From positions 1 to 29,688 of the IMG/VR virus record IMGVR_UViG_3300035698_001093: 29,688 nucleotides of DNA. One strand, 5' to 3'. The notes under the pieces were generated by a model, which saw nothing but the letters and a program-made list of their open reading frames with translations, was not told where the DNA came from and did not search any database. The DNA is from a virus. Each line of letters starts with the position of its first letter. Position 1 is the stretch's first letter. Of this stretch, positions 23,571 through 29,688 are shown one piece after another. The translations under genes and the position numbers were made by a program.

Positions 23571-24206
23571 ATGCAAAATTATAAAAAATATATAGGTTAT
23601 TTTACTTGCTCACCAATCATGCCTGCGGACCAGACAACCGCATTCATCAATGCACTTGGGAAGTTTAACAAACGCATTAACCACTACCCACTACCCGATG
23701 ATAGGCTATGCCATCTAATCTGGAGAATGCCAGAGGATAAACCCATGAGGGACGATTACTATGACCTCTTCTATATCATGGCCAAATATATTGGGGTTAA
23801 ACTGATGTGGAGGGATTTATTAGGGTATGATGATCATAAGGTAATACATGGGCTACTGGTTATAGGGCCATCGGTCAGGGTTGAACTCTGGACCCATATT
23901 ATGACCATATTTTTTGAGGGGTACTTTGAGTATCACAAGTGGCTTAAATATAATAAGATAGATGAAGCTAAGGGTAAGGGCTACCAAGATATACGTACAT
24001 ATTCTAGAGTTCTACTACGCTTGCAGATTGATACTATAGTAACTTATTTGAAAGACAAACTAGCTATGCCTGTTGCATATTGGCTTAGGTTAGAAAATTG
24101 GATAAAAGAAGCATACAAATTAGACTATAAGAAATACAACACGGACCACCATGAATACTACCATGCGATCAGTACTAAATTCCAGAACAAAAGAATGTTA
24201 TTATGA
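23571..24206 (+). CDS. Unrecognised protein, possibly starting at 23619
   Basis: 211 aa from 23571, or 195 aa from the ATG at 23619 (MPADQTTAF). The second fits the promoter spacing better. Aromatic-rich, with a helical centre (VELWTHIMTIFFEGYFEYHKWLK) and a second helix block (YSRVLLRLQIDTIVTYLKDKL). That centre is loosely like the C-terminal part of DUF2786-type proteins such as the one at 28408, but I cannot confirm homology. ATGA overlap with the next gene. Confidence 0.65.
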   Translation: MQNYKKYIGYFTCSPIMPADQTTAFINALGKFNKRINHYPLPDDRLCHLIWRMPEDKPMRDDYYDLFYIMAKYIGVKLMWRDLLGYDDHKVIHGLLVIGPSVRVELWTHIMTIFFEGYFEYHKWLKYNKIDEAKGKGYQDIRTYSRVLLRLQIDTIVTYLKDKLAMPVAYWLRLENWIKEAYKLDYKKYNTDHHEYYHAISTKFQNKRMLL

Positions 24207-24574
24207 GATACTTTGAAATAGCGGATAAATACGCCCTCAACAGAGCAGAGGTTGCTAAACTGGAGGGGGAATATAAAGATAAGAAAAAGGGTGACCTTTA
24301 CCAGAAGAGGAAAATACAGTTGATCGAAAAAGCAGAATCCCTTCAAAGGTCTGCTAAACAACTCGGGACAATAGGCAATATCTGCCACGTTTCGGGAAAA
24401 CGTTCTAGAGCAAGTAGGAAGACCCCACAGATATTGGTCCAGGAAAATTTTAACCTATACTTCGTGAATATTTCAGAGGAAGAGGCTACGGCATTAACAA
24501 AGCTGCATATAAAAAATATTGTGTACCACAAGATAACATTTATACGACCAGGAGTAATAATTACTTCTAGCTAA
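24203..24574 (+). CDS. Small unrecognised helical protein
   Basis: 123 aa. An N-terminal charged helical hairpin (about 10-55) is followed by a short Cys/Ser segment (NICHVSGKRSR) and a beta-rich C-terminal part ending in ITFIRPGVIITSS. It overlaps the upstream stop as ATGA. No known domain. Confidence 0.65.
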   Translation: MRYFEIADKYALNRAEVAKLEGEYKDKKKGDLYQKRKIQLIEKAESLQRSAKQLGTIGNICHVSGKRSRASRKTPQILVQENFNLYFVNISEEEATALTKLHIKNIVYHKITFIRPGVIITSS

Positions 24575-24598
24575 AACGAAAGAACAGTATAGAGAATA

Positions 24599-24654
24599 TA
24601 CTATTCAGATATAAACAACAGGATCATTTATTTATTTACTTAATTATTAATGTT
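24599..24654 (+). promoter_or_regulatory. Candidate promoter/leader with TACTAT
   Basis: TACTAT at 24599-24604, then CAGATATAAACAACAGG and an AT-rich leader to the ATG at 24655. It starts a one-gene unit that ends at the hairpin at 25118. No TATATTTG is present. Confidence 0.28.
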
Positions 24655-25098
24655 ATGGCTAAGGCAAAAACTTATGATGAAGCAACTGCAAATCTTGATG
24701 CAGCAAAAACCACTCTTTCCGATGCGAAAGAAGTAGTTAGAACGTTCAAGACAGAAAACAAAATCCGTCGGAACAAACCAGTAGAGGACGAAAAGGTAGC
24801 CAAGAAATTGGAAGCATTGGAAGCCAAGGTTGAGAAGGCTAGAGAAGCAATGGATATTACCAAGGAAATTGCAAAAGATCTCAAGCCCCGTAAAGACCGA
24901 GTTACTAAGTATGAATACCCTGCTGACTGTGTCAGTGACAAGGACAAGAAGAAGTACAGGGCAAAAATGCGTAGGGACTCCAAGAAAGCTGATGCTCCCG
25001 AAGGTGAAGATAAAGCAGCTAAACCATCCAAAAAGAAAGTCATAAAGAAATCTGCTCCAGTTGCTGAAGAAACCGAAGAAGAAGAAGGAGAAGATTAA
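24655..25098 (+). CDS. Charged coiled-coil protein with KYxYPxxC motif
   Basis: 147 aa. Residues 8-78 form a highly charged Ala-rich coiled coil. KYEYPADC lies at 85-92, followed by Lys98, Arg102 and Arg106, the same spacing as in the 21737 and 29248 proteins. The tail is Lys-rich then acidic (KKVIKKSAPVAEETEEEEGED) and shares SAPVxEET with the acidic protein at 22706. The bipolar charge suggests DNA binding plus a protein-contact tail. It has its own leader and a strong terminator, as expected of an abundantly made protein. Confidence 0.7.
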   Translation: MAKAKTYDEATANLDAAKTTLSDAKEVVRTFKTENKIRRNKPVEDEKVAKKLEALEAKVEKAREAMDITKEIAKDLKPRKDRVTKYEYPADCVSDKDKKKYRAKMRRDSKKADAPEGEDKAAKPSKKKVIKKSAPVAEETEEEEGED

Positions 25099-25117
25099 TC
25101 GCCAGAGAATATATTTT

Positions 25118-25156
25118 AGAATACCCTTGCAACTATAGCAGGGGTATTCTAGTTTT
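25118..25156 (+). terminator. Strong intrinsic terminator
   Basis: AGAATACCCTTGC (25118-25130) pairs with GCAGGGGTATTCT (25138-25150) around a 7-nt loop: 13 bp with one G-T pair, followed by AGTTTT. It separates the coiled-coil protein gene from the accessory genes and is the clearest single terminator within the gene array. Confidence 0.8.
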
Positions 25157-25179
25157 AACCCTTTAAAACGGATAATGTA

Positions 25180-25962
25180 ATGGAAAAGAAATTAAGATTA
25201 CAACTTTTTGATCAGGAAGCTAGGCTAGTTGAGGACCGGATGGTTTCTCAGGACCCTGAGATGTACTCAGGACCAAAGAATGCTTGGGATGGATCAATAC
25301 GAGTTGAGTTTACCTTGGAGAACAAGGACGACGTACCCAAGGTAAAGGAATACCTTGATAGACTAACGGGGGTATTACCTCTGAACAGTATTAAGAAAAA
25401 GAAATTATTGAAAGTAGTAATAGACCCCTCAGAACGTGAGGATGTATTGGCTCAGGCATTAGAGAATGCGGATGACCAAGACCAGCTAATCACATACCTA
25501 AGATCACTTGGGTTCAAGTTTATGATGTATGATTTCGTACATACCCTGGAGCTAAACCAATTGACCATCAAGGATAGGCATCAGGAGAAATACCAATGGA
25601 TGATGATGCTGAATAAACCAGCAAAGAATCCCAAATCGGACAAATATGATCCTATGTTAGTTTTTGGGATACAGTTACTACCCTGGCATGATGAGAAGAT
25701 AGTGGTATACCTCAATGGTGAGTACCACAAGTCATTCAAGGTACCAGTACCAGCCAAACCCAAGGAGGTATTTAAGAAAACCGAGATGATGAAATTTCCA
25801 CCATATATGACTCACCCAGAACGAGATAAGTTCAGGTATGAGCTAAGGCAATTACAACTGGACCCCGAGAAGAGTATAACCAAGTTCTTTGCTAGGTGGC
25901 AGGAATGGGTTAAAAATTGCCCAGCCATATCACAGGATAAAAAAGTCCAGGATGGTGAATAA
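25180..25962 (+). CDS. Unrecognised protein at the start of the accessory tract
   Basis: 260 aa, mixed alpha/beta. The N-terminal part is charged (MEKKLRLQLFDQEARLVEDR). There is a helical block, then a beta part with LVFGIQLLPWHDEKIVVYLN and a proline-rich VPVPAKPK, and a C-terminal Trp-containing helix. The last codons lie inside repeat module D (SQDKKVQDGE is encoded by it), so the C-terminus may have been shaped by module exchange. No function is apparent. Confidence 0.65.
   Translation: MEKKLRLQLFDQEARLVEDRMVSQDPEMYSGPKNAWDGSIRVEFTLENKDDVPKVKEYLDRLTGVLPLNSIKKKKLLKVVIDPSEREDVLAQALENADDQDQLITYLRSLGFKFMMYDFVHTLELNQLTIKDRHQEKYQWMMMLNKPAKNPKSDKYDPMLVFGIQLLPWHDEKIVVYLNGEYHKSFKVPVPAKPKEVFKKTEMMKFPPYMTHPERDKFRYELRQLQLDPEKSITKFFARWQEWVKNCPAISQDKKVQDGE
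25935..25958 (+). repeat. Intergenic repeat module copy D
   Basis: 24 nt matching 28073-28096 at all but one position (GGATGGTGA here, GGATCGTGA there). It covers the last codons of the 25180 gene and leads into a TATATTTG promoter. The 27 nt at 25980-26006 are identical to 28118-28144, so the two modules share both flanks. Confidence 0.8.
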
Positions 25963-25987
25963 CAGGTCTATTTATTAATTATATTTG
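25955..25987 (+). promoter_or_regulatory. Promoter: GTG, 22 nt, TATATTTG
   Basis: GTG at 25955-25957 (inside the end of the upstream gene), a 22-nt spacer and TATATTTG at 25980-25987. The leader CATTAATAAAAATATAAAA leads to the ATG at 26010, and the same leader is used before 28161. Confidence 0.6.
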
Positions 25988-26009
25988 CATTAATAAAAAT
26001 ATAAAATAT

Positions 26010-26381
26010 ATGCTCACGGAAGCCCAGCGAATTTTAATCAGAGAAATCTGCAACCTCCAGTATAGTTCCTTAACCGATATCCTAACACAGGTAGATTTAT
26101 ATAATGATGGGGATGGAGAACCCTATGAGGATGTAATGGCCCTCCTAGGGTTCGGTAGAAAGGACTTTGATGTTCAACTGATTATCACTATCAACAATTT
26201 TAAAGGGGTTATGGACGACCCCGAAAAGGTATTCGAACTAGAAGAATTGGATATGATCGTATTCAGGCATATTCTACATAACTTCAGCCATTGGTGGTCT
26301 GATAGATACCCCAACGCCATGGCTAACCTCTGGGACAAATTATTCCTACAATCAATCACTAATGAATTAAACAGAAATTAA
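26010..26381 (+). CDS. Small unrecognised acidic protein
   Basis: 123 aa, acidic and aromatic, ending near FSHWWSDRYPNAMANLWDKL. There are no recognised motifs. It heads a short operon: the next ATG is 2 nt after its stop, and the following two genes are tightly packed. Confidence 0.65.
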   Translation: MLTEAQRILIREICNLQYSSLTDILTQVDLYNDGDGEPYEDVMALLGFGRKDFDVQLIITINNFKGVMDDPEKVFELEELDMIVFRHILHNFSHWWSDRYPNAMANLWDKLFLQSITNELNRN

Positions 26382-26383
26382 TT

Positions 26384-26623
26384 ATGGACAGGATTACAAT
26401 TACGGGATCGTCAAACATATCCGAAATTGGGTATGATTATGAGAGTATGACACTGGAGATCAAATTTACCAGTGGTGGCATATATCAATATTGGCCTATA
26501 ACAAGAGCCGGGTATGAGCAGTTCTCGAATGCGGAAAGCAAGGGTTCTTACTTCCATAAGAACATTCGTGGAGCCAAGGGAGTGGACTATAAAAAAGTTG
26601 ATGAACTAGGTGCTACTATATGA
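26384..26623 (+). CDS. KTSC-domain protein
   Basis: 79 aa, essentially a single KTSC domain. Visible pattern: SSNISEIGYDYESMTLEIKF (9-28), GGIYQYWPI (31-39) and the Tyr/Phe-rich YEQFSNAESKGSYFHKNIRG (44-63), ending in a short helix. KTSC domains are small beta modules found fused or standing alone, often linked to RNA or lysyl-tRNA-related proteins and phage genes; the exact role is unknown. It overlaps the next start by 4 nt. Confidence 0.8.
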   Translation: MDRITITGSSNISEIGYDYESMTLEIKFTSGGIYQYWPITRAGYEQFSNAESKGSYFHKNIRGAKGVDYKKVDELGATI

Positions 26624-26871
26624 GAAGATTACTATTGATCTTGGTCATTGCTATGATACCAACGATTGCATCCGATATCCCCCCTCCCGGGGGATTCGGA
26701 ACAGAAATGGACCGCTTGATGCTTACAATCTATCCGGATTGGTGGAGTAAATCTCAAACGGTTCAGAAGACAATAATCTATATGTTTGAGACCTGCGGTA
26801 ATAAACATGCTTGGTTCCCAGACAAATACCCTAGTAAAAGAATCGGGGCTGCCCCAATAAGCCCCAAGTAA
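26620..26871 (+). CDS. Small secreted protein with signal peptide
   Basis: 83 aa. The N-terminus MRRLLLILVIAMIPTIASD is a typical signal peptide with likely cleavage after residue 18. There is no lipobox Cys at that site. The mature part is 65 aa with Trp pairs (PDWWSKS) and a single Cys (FETCGNK). It overlaps the KTSC gene by 4 nt. It could act in the envelope during infection. Confidence 0.6.
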   Translation: MRRLLLILVIAMIPTIASDIPPPGGFGTEMDRLMLTIYPDWWSKSQTVQKTIIYMFETCGNKHAWFPDKYPSKRIGAAPISPK

Positions 26872-26903
26872 ATATCACGAGTATTAACTTAATAAATTCA
26901 ATC

Positions 26904-27713
26904 ATGAACGATGACATCTATTTTCCAGTCGAAAAAGTTCCCGTATCTGAAATTCAGAACGGTACTTTTGACCACCCTTCGGGTATTAGCCATGCCATAG
27001 TGGTAACTAAACCCGACGGGGTAAAACGGGTAGTACAATACTGCTCCGAACTTTATCACCTTGTTCCGAATGATCAGATTATGCCACAGTTCGAAGCAGA
27101 GATCTCTAAGCATTACAACATCGAGAAATCTATCAGGATGAATCGATGGTCACAGTTCTTTGTAGATTTTGTGATCAAAGAAAAGGGTATCACAGTGGGT
27201 ACTAAGGAGGATCTCATATTCCCGAAGATCACTCTGATCAATTCATACGACGGGTCCATCAAGTACAACTTCATGGCGGGGTTCTTCAGGCTTCTCTGCT
27301 CGAATGGTATGATGATCAAGGAGGGGGACGTAAAACAGATTAAAGCCATGCACACCCCGAGTATAGGTAAGGAAACATCCTTCAGTGCTATCATGGAGAT
27401 GGCATCCGAGTTCCTCTCAGTGGTGGAGGATATGACTGAGCCCTATCAAGAGCTACAAGAGCAACCAGTAAAAGACTGGATGATGAGAATAGAAGAAGTA
27501 GTGGAGGAGACTGGATTCCCCCTTACTCTCAAGGAGGACGTAATACATAGGATGGGGATAGAGCTAGATTCTTTAAAGGGCTTAGTACCAACCGATTGGA
27601 TAGTGTACAACGCTTTCAACTATCAGCTTAACCACAATACTGGGATCAAGGCCAAGGCTCACAAGAAGGATGCTATGGACCAACAGGTACTGGAATATTT
27701 ACTCAAGTACTAA
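26904..27713 (+). CDS. DUF932-family protein
   Basis: 269 aa. The family landmarks are visible: an N-terminal Tyr-Hyd-Val segment (SELYHLVPNDQI, 48-59), then INSYDGSIKY (about 112-121) and FRLLCSNGMMI (about 127-137), and a late TDWIVYNAFN (about 231-240). DUF932 proteins are common in phages and plasmids near ssDNA and recombination genes, and are of unknown function. The 1-nt overlap with the next gene makes a coupled pair. Confidence 0.75.
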   Translation: MNDDIYFPVEKVPVSEIQNGTFDHPSGISHAIVVTKPDGVKRVVQYCSELYHLVPNDQIMPQFEAEISKHYNIEKSIRMNRWSQFFVDFVIKEKGITVGTKEDLIFPKITLINSYDGSIKYNFMAGFFRLLCSNGMMIKEGDVKQIKAMHTPSIGKETSFSAIMEMASEFLSVVEDMTEPYQELQEQPVKDWMMRIEEVVEETGFPLTLKEDVIHRMGIELDSLKGLVPTDWIVYNAFNYQLNHNTGIKAKAHKKDAMDQQVLEYLLKY

Positions 27714-28069
27714 TGGTAGAACCTAAAGAACCTAACTGGACATTAATGAGATTAATCATGTGGATTGTAATAGGTATAGCCTTCTCGGTTTACATGGTTA
27801 AATTCAATACGACAGAACCTACGGTGGAAACAAATAGTTATGTTCCATCGCCACCCCCTAATAGGCCCGGTGATGGGTACTGGGAATGGGATAGCTATAG
27901 TCAGAAATGGGTATTCAAATATTTCTCAAGCCAAAGAACAAAAAGCCATCGAGCTAAGGCTAATTATAAGTCGTCTGAGTATGATGACGAAATCCAGGAA
28001 TACCTTGAAGATCATATTGAGGGGTACAGAGAGGATACATATTGGGGCGAGGAACCCGGGAATGAATAA
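27713..28069 (+). CDS. Small membrane-anchored protein
   Basis: 118 aa. One transmembrane helix (about residues 10-31, LMRLIMWIVIGIAFSVYMV) is followed by a Pro-rich linker (SPPPNRPGDG) and an aromatic segment YWEWDSYSQKWVFKYF that looks like a small WW-like strand pair. The tail is acidic. The start lies in a TAATG overlap with DUF932. Possibly a host-envelope or superinfection-exclusion-type protein; this is inference. Confidence 0.55.
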   Translation: MVEPKEPNWTLMRLIMWIVIGIAFSVYMVKFNTTEPTVETNSYVPSPPPNRPGDGYWEWDSYSQKWVFKYFSSQRTKSHRAKANYKSSEYDDEIQEYLEDHIEGYREDTYWGEEPGNE

Positions 28070-28072
28070 CAA

Positions 28073-28111
28073 GGATAAAAAAGTCCAGGATCGTGATTTA
28101 TATGCATATTA
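28073..28111 (+). repeat. Intergenic repeat module copy B
   Basis: 28073-28096 matches module D with one difference. 28089-28111 matches module A exactly. 28118-28144 matches the module D leader exactly. Copy B therefore links the A/C and B/D variants. Confidence 0.8.
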
Positions 28112-28125
28112 TATATATATATTTG
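28093..28125 (+). promoter_or_regulatory. Promoter: GTG, 22 nt, TATATTTG
   Basis: GTG at 28093-28095, a 22-nt spacer and TATATTTG at 28118-28125, followed by CATTAATAAAAATATAAAA and the ATG at 28161. It shares spacing with the promoters at 20474, 25955 and 29179, and its leader with 25955. Confidence 0.6.
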
Positions 28126-28160
28126 CATTAATAAAAATATAAAAATTTAATCCACCCACT

Positions 28161-28415
28161 ATGGACCAACTCTTGTATAACAAACTAAAAAACCTTGCTG
28201 ATGATCTTAGCGAGGACTCTATGGAAGGTACCATTCTCGATATGTCTGCTGAAGACCATTCAGACTTCGAAGAACTCCTCACCACAGAGATATCAACTGC
28301 GCTTGGGCTCGAGTTCAAGAAGCTGGTACAGATCAGACACCTATTCAGGATCATCGTCAAATATGGGACAGACATAAACAGAGGACTAACCCGCATAAGA
28401 GAATATTATGACTGA
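28161..28415 (+). CDS. Small unrecognised acidic protein
   Basis: 84 aa, acidic helical N-terminal half (LADDLSEDSMEG) and a basic C-terminal half (IRHLFRIIVKYG). It overlaps the DUF2786-type gene by 8 nt. No domain seen. Confidence 0.6.
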   Translation: MDQLLYNKLKNLADDLSEDSMEGTILDMSAEDHSDFEELLTTEISTALGLEFKKLVQIRHLFRIIVKYGTDINRGLTRIREYYD

Positions 28416-29163
28416 ACAACACAAAACCATTATTGAGAGAGTCCAAAAACTCCTCACGCTGCATCAAGGGGCCACAGAGGTTGGCTCTCTTGCAGAAGCA
28501 GCCAATGCTATGGAGAAAGCCCAAGCATTGCTTATGAAACACAACTTGGAAATGGCAGATATCACTGCTCATGATCCAGACTCTGCCCAAAAGATGGGTA
28601 AGGCAATATATCGAGAAGTTACAGCCAAGAAAAATGAGGGGCAATGGATATATAGATTATACCAGGTATTGGCCACCCATAATTTCTGCAGTGTGATTTA
28701 CACCACCTTTTGGGATGAGAAACGGGGTGTGAAAAATAAATTCGTAAACCTTGTAGGGACAAAGGATAACGTGATAGTCGTCAAGTTCCTTGCTGAGCAA
28801 CTGGAATCCCGATTAAGGGTACTGGAGGTAACTGCTTGGAAACAAGGGAAATGCTATGGTGAAAAGAGAAATGCATTCCGTAGGGGGTATCTTCTAGGTG
28901 CTTGCACTGGGATAGATTCCCAACTAAGGTATGCTAAGGAAAAGATGATGGAAGAGAGCCCACAAGTAAATACCTTGGTAGTGGTAAATGATGCAGCTCT
29001 GCAAAAGGCAGTATCTGAATTATTCCCCCGTATCAGGATAACCAAGGGTGGGAGAAATTTAAAGTCAAAACTGGGTAAATCAATGGGGTACCAAGATGGG
29101 AAGGCAATGAATATAAATCAAGGTATATCAGGTAATGCAGGTGCATCCAGGTCCATTGGGTAA
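28408..29163 (+). CDS. DUF2786-type protein
   Basis: 251 aa. The N-terminal pattern (RVQKLLTLHQGATEVGSLAE, then AMEKAQALLMKHNLEMADI, residues 11-53) is typical of DUF2786. The later part has a FRRGYLLGACTGIDSQL segment (about 153-169) like the companion domain often seen with it. The C-terminus is Gly/Asn/Ser-rich (GISGNAGASRSIG). Proteins of this type are found in phages, with no settled function. Its last codon and stop lie inside repeat module C. Confidence 0.72.
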   Translation: MTEQHKTIIERVQKLLTLHQGATEVGSLAEAANAMEKAQALLMKHNLEMADITAHDPDSAQKMGKAIYREVTAKKNEGQWIYRLYQVLATHNFCSVIYTTFWDEKRGVKNKFVNLVGTKDNVIVVKFLAEQLESRLRVLEVTAWKQGKCYGEKRNAFRRGYLLGACTGIDSQLRYAKEKMMEESPQVNTLVVVNDAALQKAVSELFPRIRITKGGRNLKSKLGKSMGYQDGKAMNINQGISGNAGASRSIG

Positions 29164-29183
29164 TAAAAGTTCGAGATCGTGAT
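29158..29183 (+). repeat. Intergenic repeat module copy C
   Basis: 26 nt identical to 23512-23537, including the last Gly codon, the TAA stop and CGTGAT. After this the sequences diverge, and C carries a different AT-rich spacer before TATATTTA. Confidence 0.8.
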
Positions 29184-29211
29184 ATAATGTGGTTAAAATG
29201 CATTATATTTA
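29179..29211 (+). promoter_or_regulatory. Promoter: GTG, 22 nt, TATATTTA
   Basis: GTG at 29179-29181, a 22-nt spacer and TATATTTA at 29204-29211. The last base differs from TATATTTG of the other members. It precedes the 29248 gene by about 36 nt. Confidence 0.45.
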
Positions 29212-29247
29212 TATTATATTTAAAAATGCAAATTTAATACAGACACT

Positions 29248-29553
29248 ATGGCAACAACATCAAAGAAGACCATCACTTCAAAAAAGGTAATCAAGCCTAA
29301 AACAGAGGCGGTTAAGAAAACACTGGACAGTACCAACAAGAAGGCTACTACCCAGAAAGTAATCATACACAGGGATCTCAAATACATCTACCCTAAGGGT
29401 TGCAAGGACACTGTAGCCCGTAAGGCATTCCGTCAGAAGGTACGGAACCGTCTAAACAAATTTACCATCGATATGGACAAACTCAAGGGGGCAGACCTCA
29501 AAAACATGAAAGCCAATCTTACGGCTTACAAAACTGAATTCCTAGTTCAGTAA
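29248..29553 (+). CDS. Basic protein with KYxYPxxC motif
   Basis: 101 aa, very basic: the first 40 residues are Lys/Thr-rich (KKTITSKKVIKPKTEAVKK). KYIYPKGC lies at 45-52, followed by Arg58, Arg62 and Arg66, the same arrangement as in the proteins at 21737 and 24655. A short helix (DMDKLKGADLKNMKANL) follows. It is the last gene before three hairpins and has its own promoter. A DNA- or RNA-binding role is likely from charge; function is unknown. Confidence 0.7.
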   Translation: MATTSKKTITSKKVIKPKTEAVKKTLDSTNKKATTQKVIIHRDLKYIYPKGCKDTVARKAFRQKVRNRLNKFTIDMDKLKGADLKNMKANLTAYKTEFLVQ

Positions 29554-29577
29554 GCGTTCTTATACATTTACACATAG

Positions 29578-29606
29578 GTGGGTCAGGGGGCGGTTCCCTT
29601 ACCCAC
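29578..29606 (+). terminator. Hairpin 1 of the end cluster
   Basis: GTGGGTCAGGG (29578-29588) pairs with CCCTTACCCAC (29596-29606), with one C-T mismatch and a 7-nt loop. No clear T run follows. The 29554-29688 stretch holds no gene; it consists of this and the two further hairpins with AT-rich spacers. Confidence 0.5.
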
Positions 29607-29612
29607 CACAAA

Positions 29613-29633
29613 TCGGAGGCATCCGACGTTTTT
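29613..29633 (+). terminator. Hairpin 2 with T5 run
   Basis: TCGGA (29613-29617) pairs with TCCGA (29622-29626) around a 4-nt loop, followed by CG and TTTTT (29629-29633). A short stem, but a clear U-run makes it the best classical terminator of the cluster. Confidence 0.6.
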
Positions 29634-29645
29634 CATAATAAATAC

Positions 29646-29670
29646 TAAGGGGGGCCAAGGGTCCCCCTTA
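29646..29670 (+). terminator. Hairpin 3, 11-bp stem
   Basis: TAAGGGGGGCC (29646-29656) pairs with GGTCCCCCTTA (29660-29670) around a 3-nt loop, with one G-T pair. The sequence after it is ACTTTAAAACC, with no long T run. It may be a transcription block or a processing or packaging-related structure near the window end. Confidence 0.5.
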
Positions 29671-29688
29671 ACTTTAAAACCAAACCAA

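Noticed and set aside
27840-28142. 100-codon open frame overlapping the membrane-protein gene and the following promoter
   Set aside because: It runs through repeat module B and its promoter in a different frame from the membrane-protein gene and has no domain or leader.

Overview
The window looks like the replication, recombination and nucleotide-metabolism block of a large virulent tailed phage, followed by a tract of small accessory genes. It probably infects a member of the Bacteroidota. The host inference rests on promoters: a divergent promoter at 697-727 (minus strand) has TTG, a 20-nt gap and TATATTTG, which is the Bacteroidota -33/-7 consensus, and TATATTTGCA recurs before several genes. 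Leaders are A/T-rich with little Shine-Dalgarno sequence. Packing is very tight: about 40 plus-strand genes, many overlapping by 1-20 nt, with no gap over 150 nt. I saw no tRNA, rRNA, CRISPR array, insertion sequence or integrase.

Layout. 40-666 (minus): a lone divergent gene, possibly a sigma-like factor. 819-5594: DnaB-type helicase with a degenerate P-loop, TOPRIM primase, two unknown genes and a UvsW-like helicase. 5643-6185: an HNH homing-type endonuclease. 6213-9270: nucleotide metabolism, with a Cys-rich protein, an all-alpha dCTPase/dUTPase, two thymidylate-synthase-fold proteins and a GroES-like co-chaperonin. 9251-18718: family A DNA polymerase, UvsY-like candidate, ssDNA-binding protein, RecA/UvsX recombinase, 5'-3' exonuclease, P-loop nucleotide kinase, SbcD/gp47, SbcC/gp46 and a Hjc-like nuclease. 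18699-20457: a NusG-like factor overlapping an unknown conserved-looking gene. 20544-25098: small basic or acidic proteins. 25180-29553: an accessory tract with KTSC, DUF932 and DUF2786-like genes, separated by repeated promoter modules. 29578-29670: three hairpins in a row close the unit.

How it works together. The 819-18718 genes form a nearly complete T4-style replisome and recombination-dependent replication system. The most interesting biology is a possible T4-type cytosine-modification route. The synthase at 8554-9270 has Asp instead of Asn at the position that separates dCMP-using from dUMP-using enzymes. It also has the GSLH motif I recall from T4 gp42. It sits near a dCTPase/dUTPase-family gene, and a P-loop kinase lies downstream. 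A second, divergent synthase-fold protein (7451-8206) carries the same Asp at the same spacing.

The other main novelties are a shared motif (KYxYPxxC followed by three Arg/Lys residues four apart) in three otherwise unrelated proteins, and a family of repeated intergenic modules with a conserved GTG-N22-TATATTT architecture. All functional assignments come from reading motifs; no database search was run.
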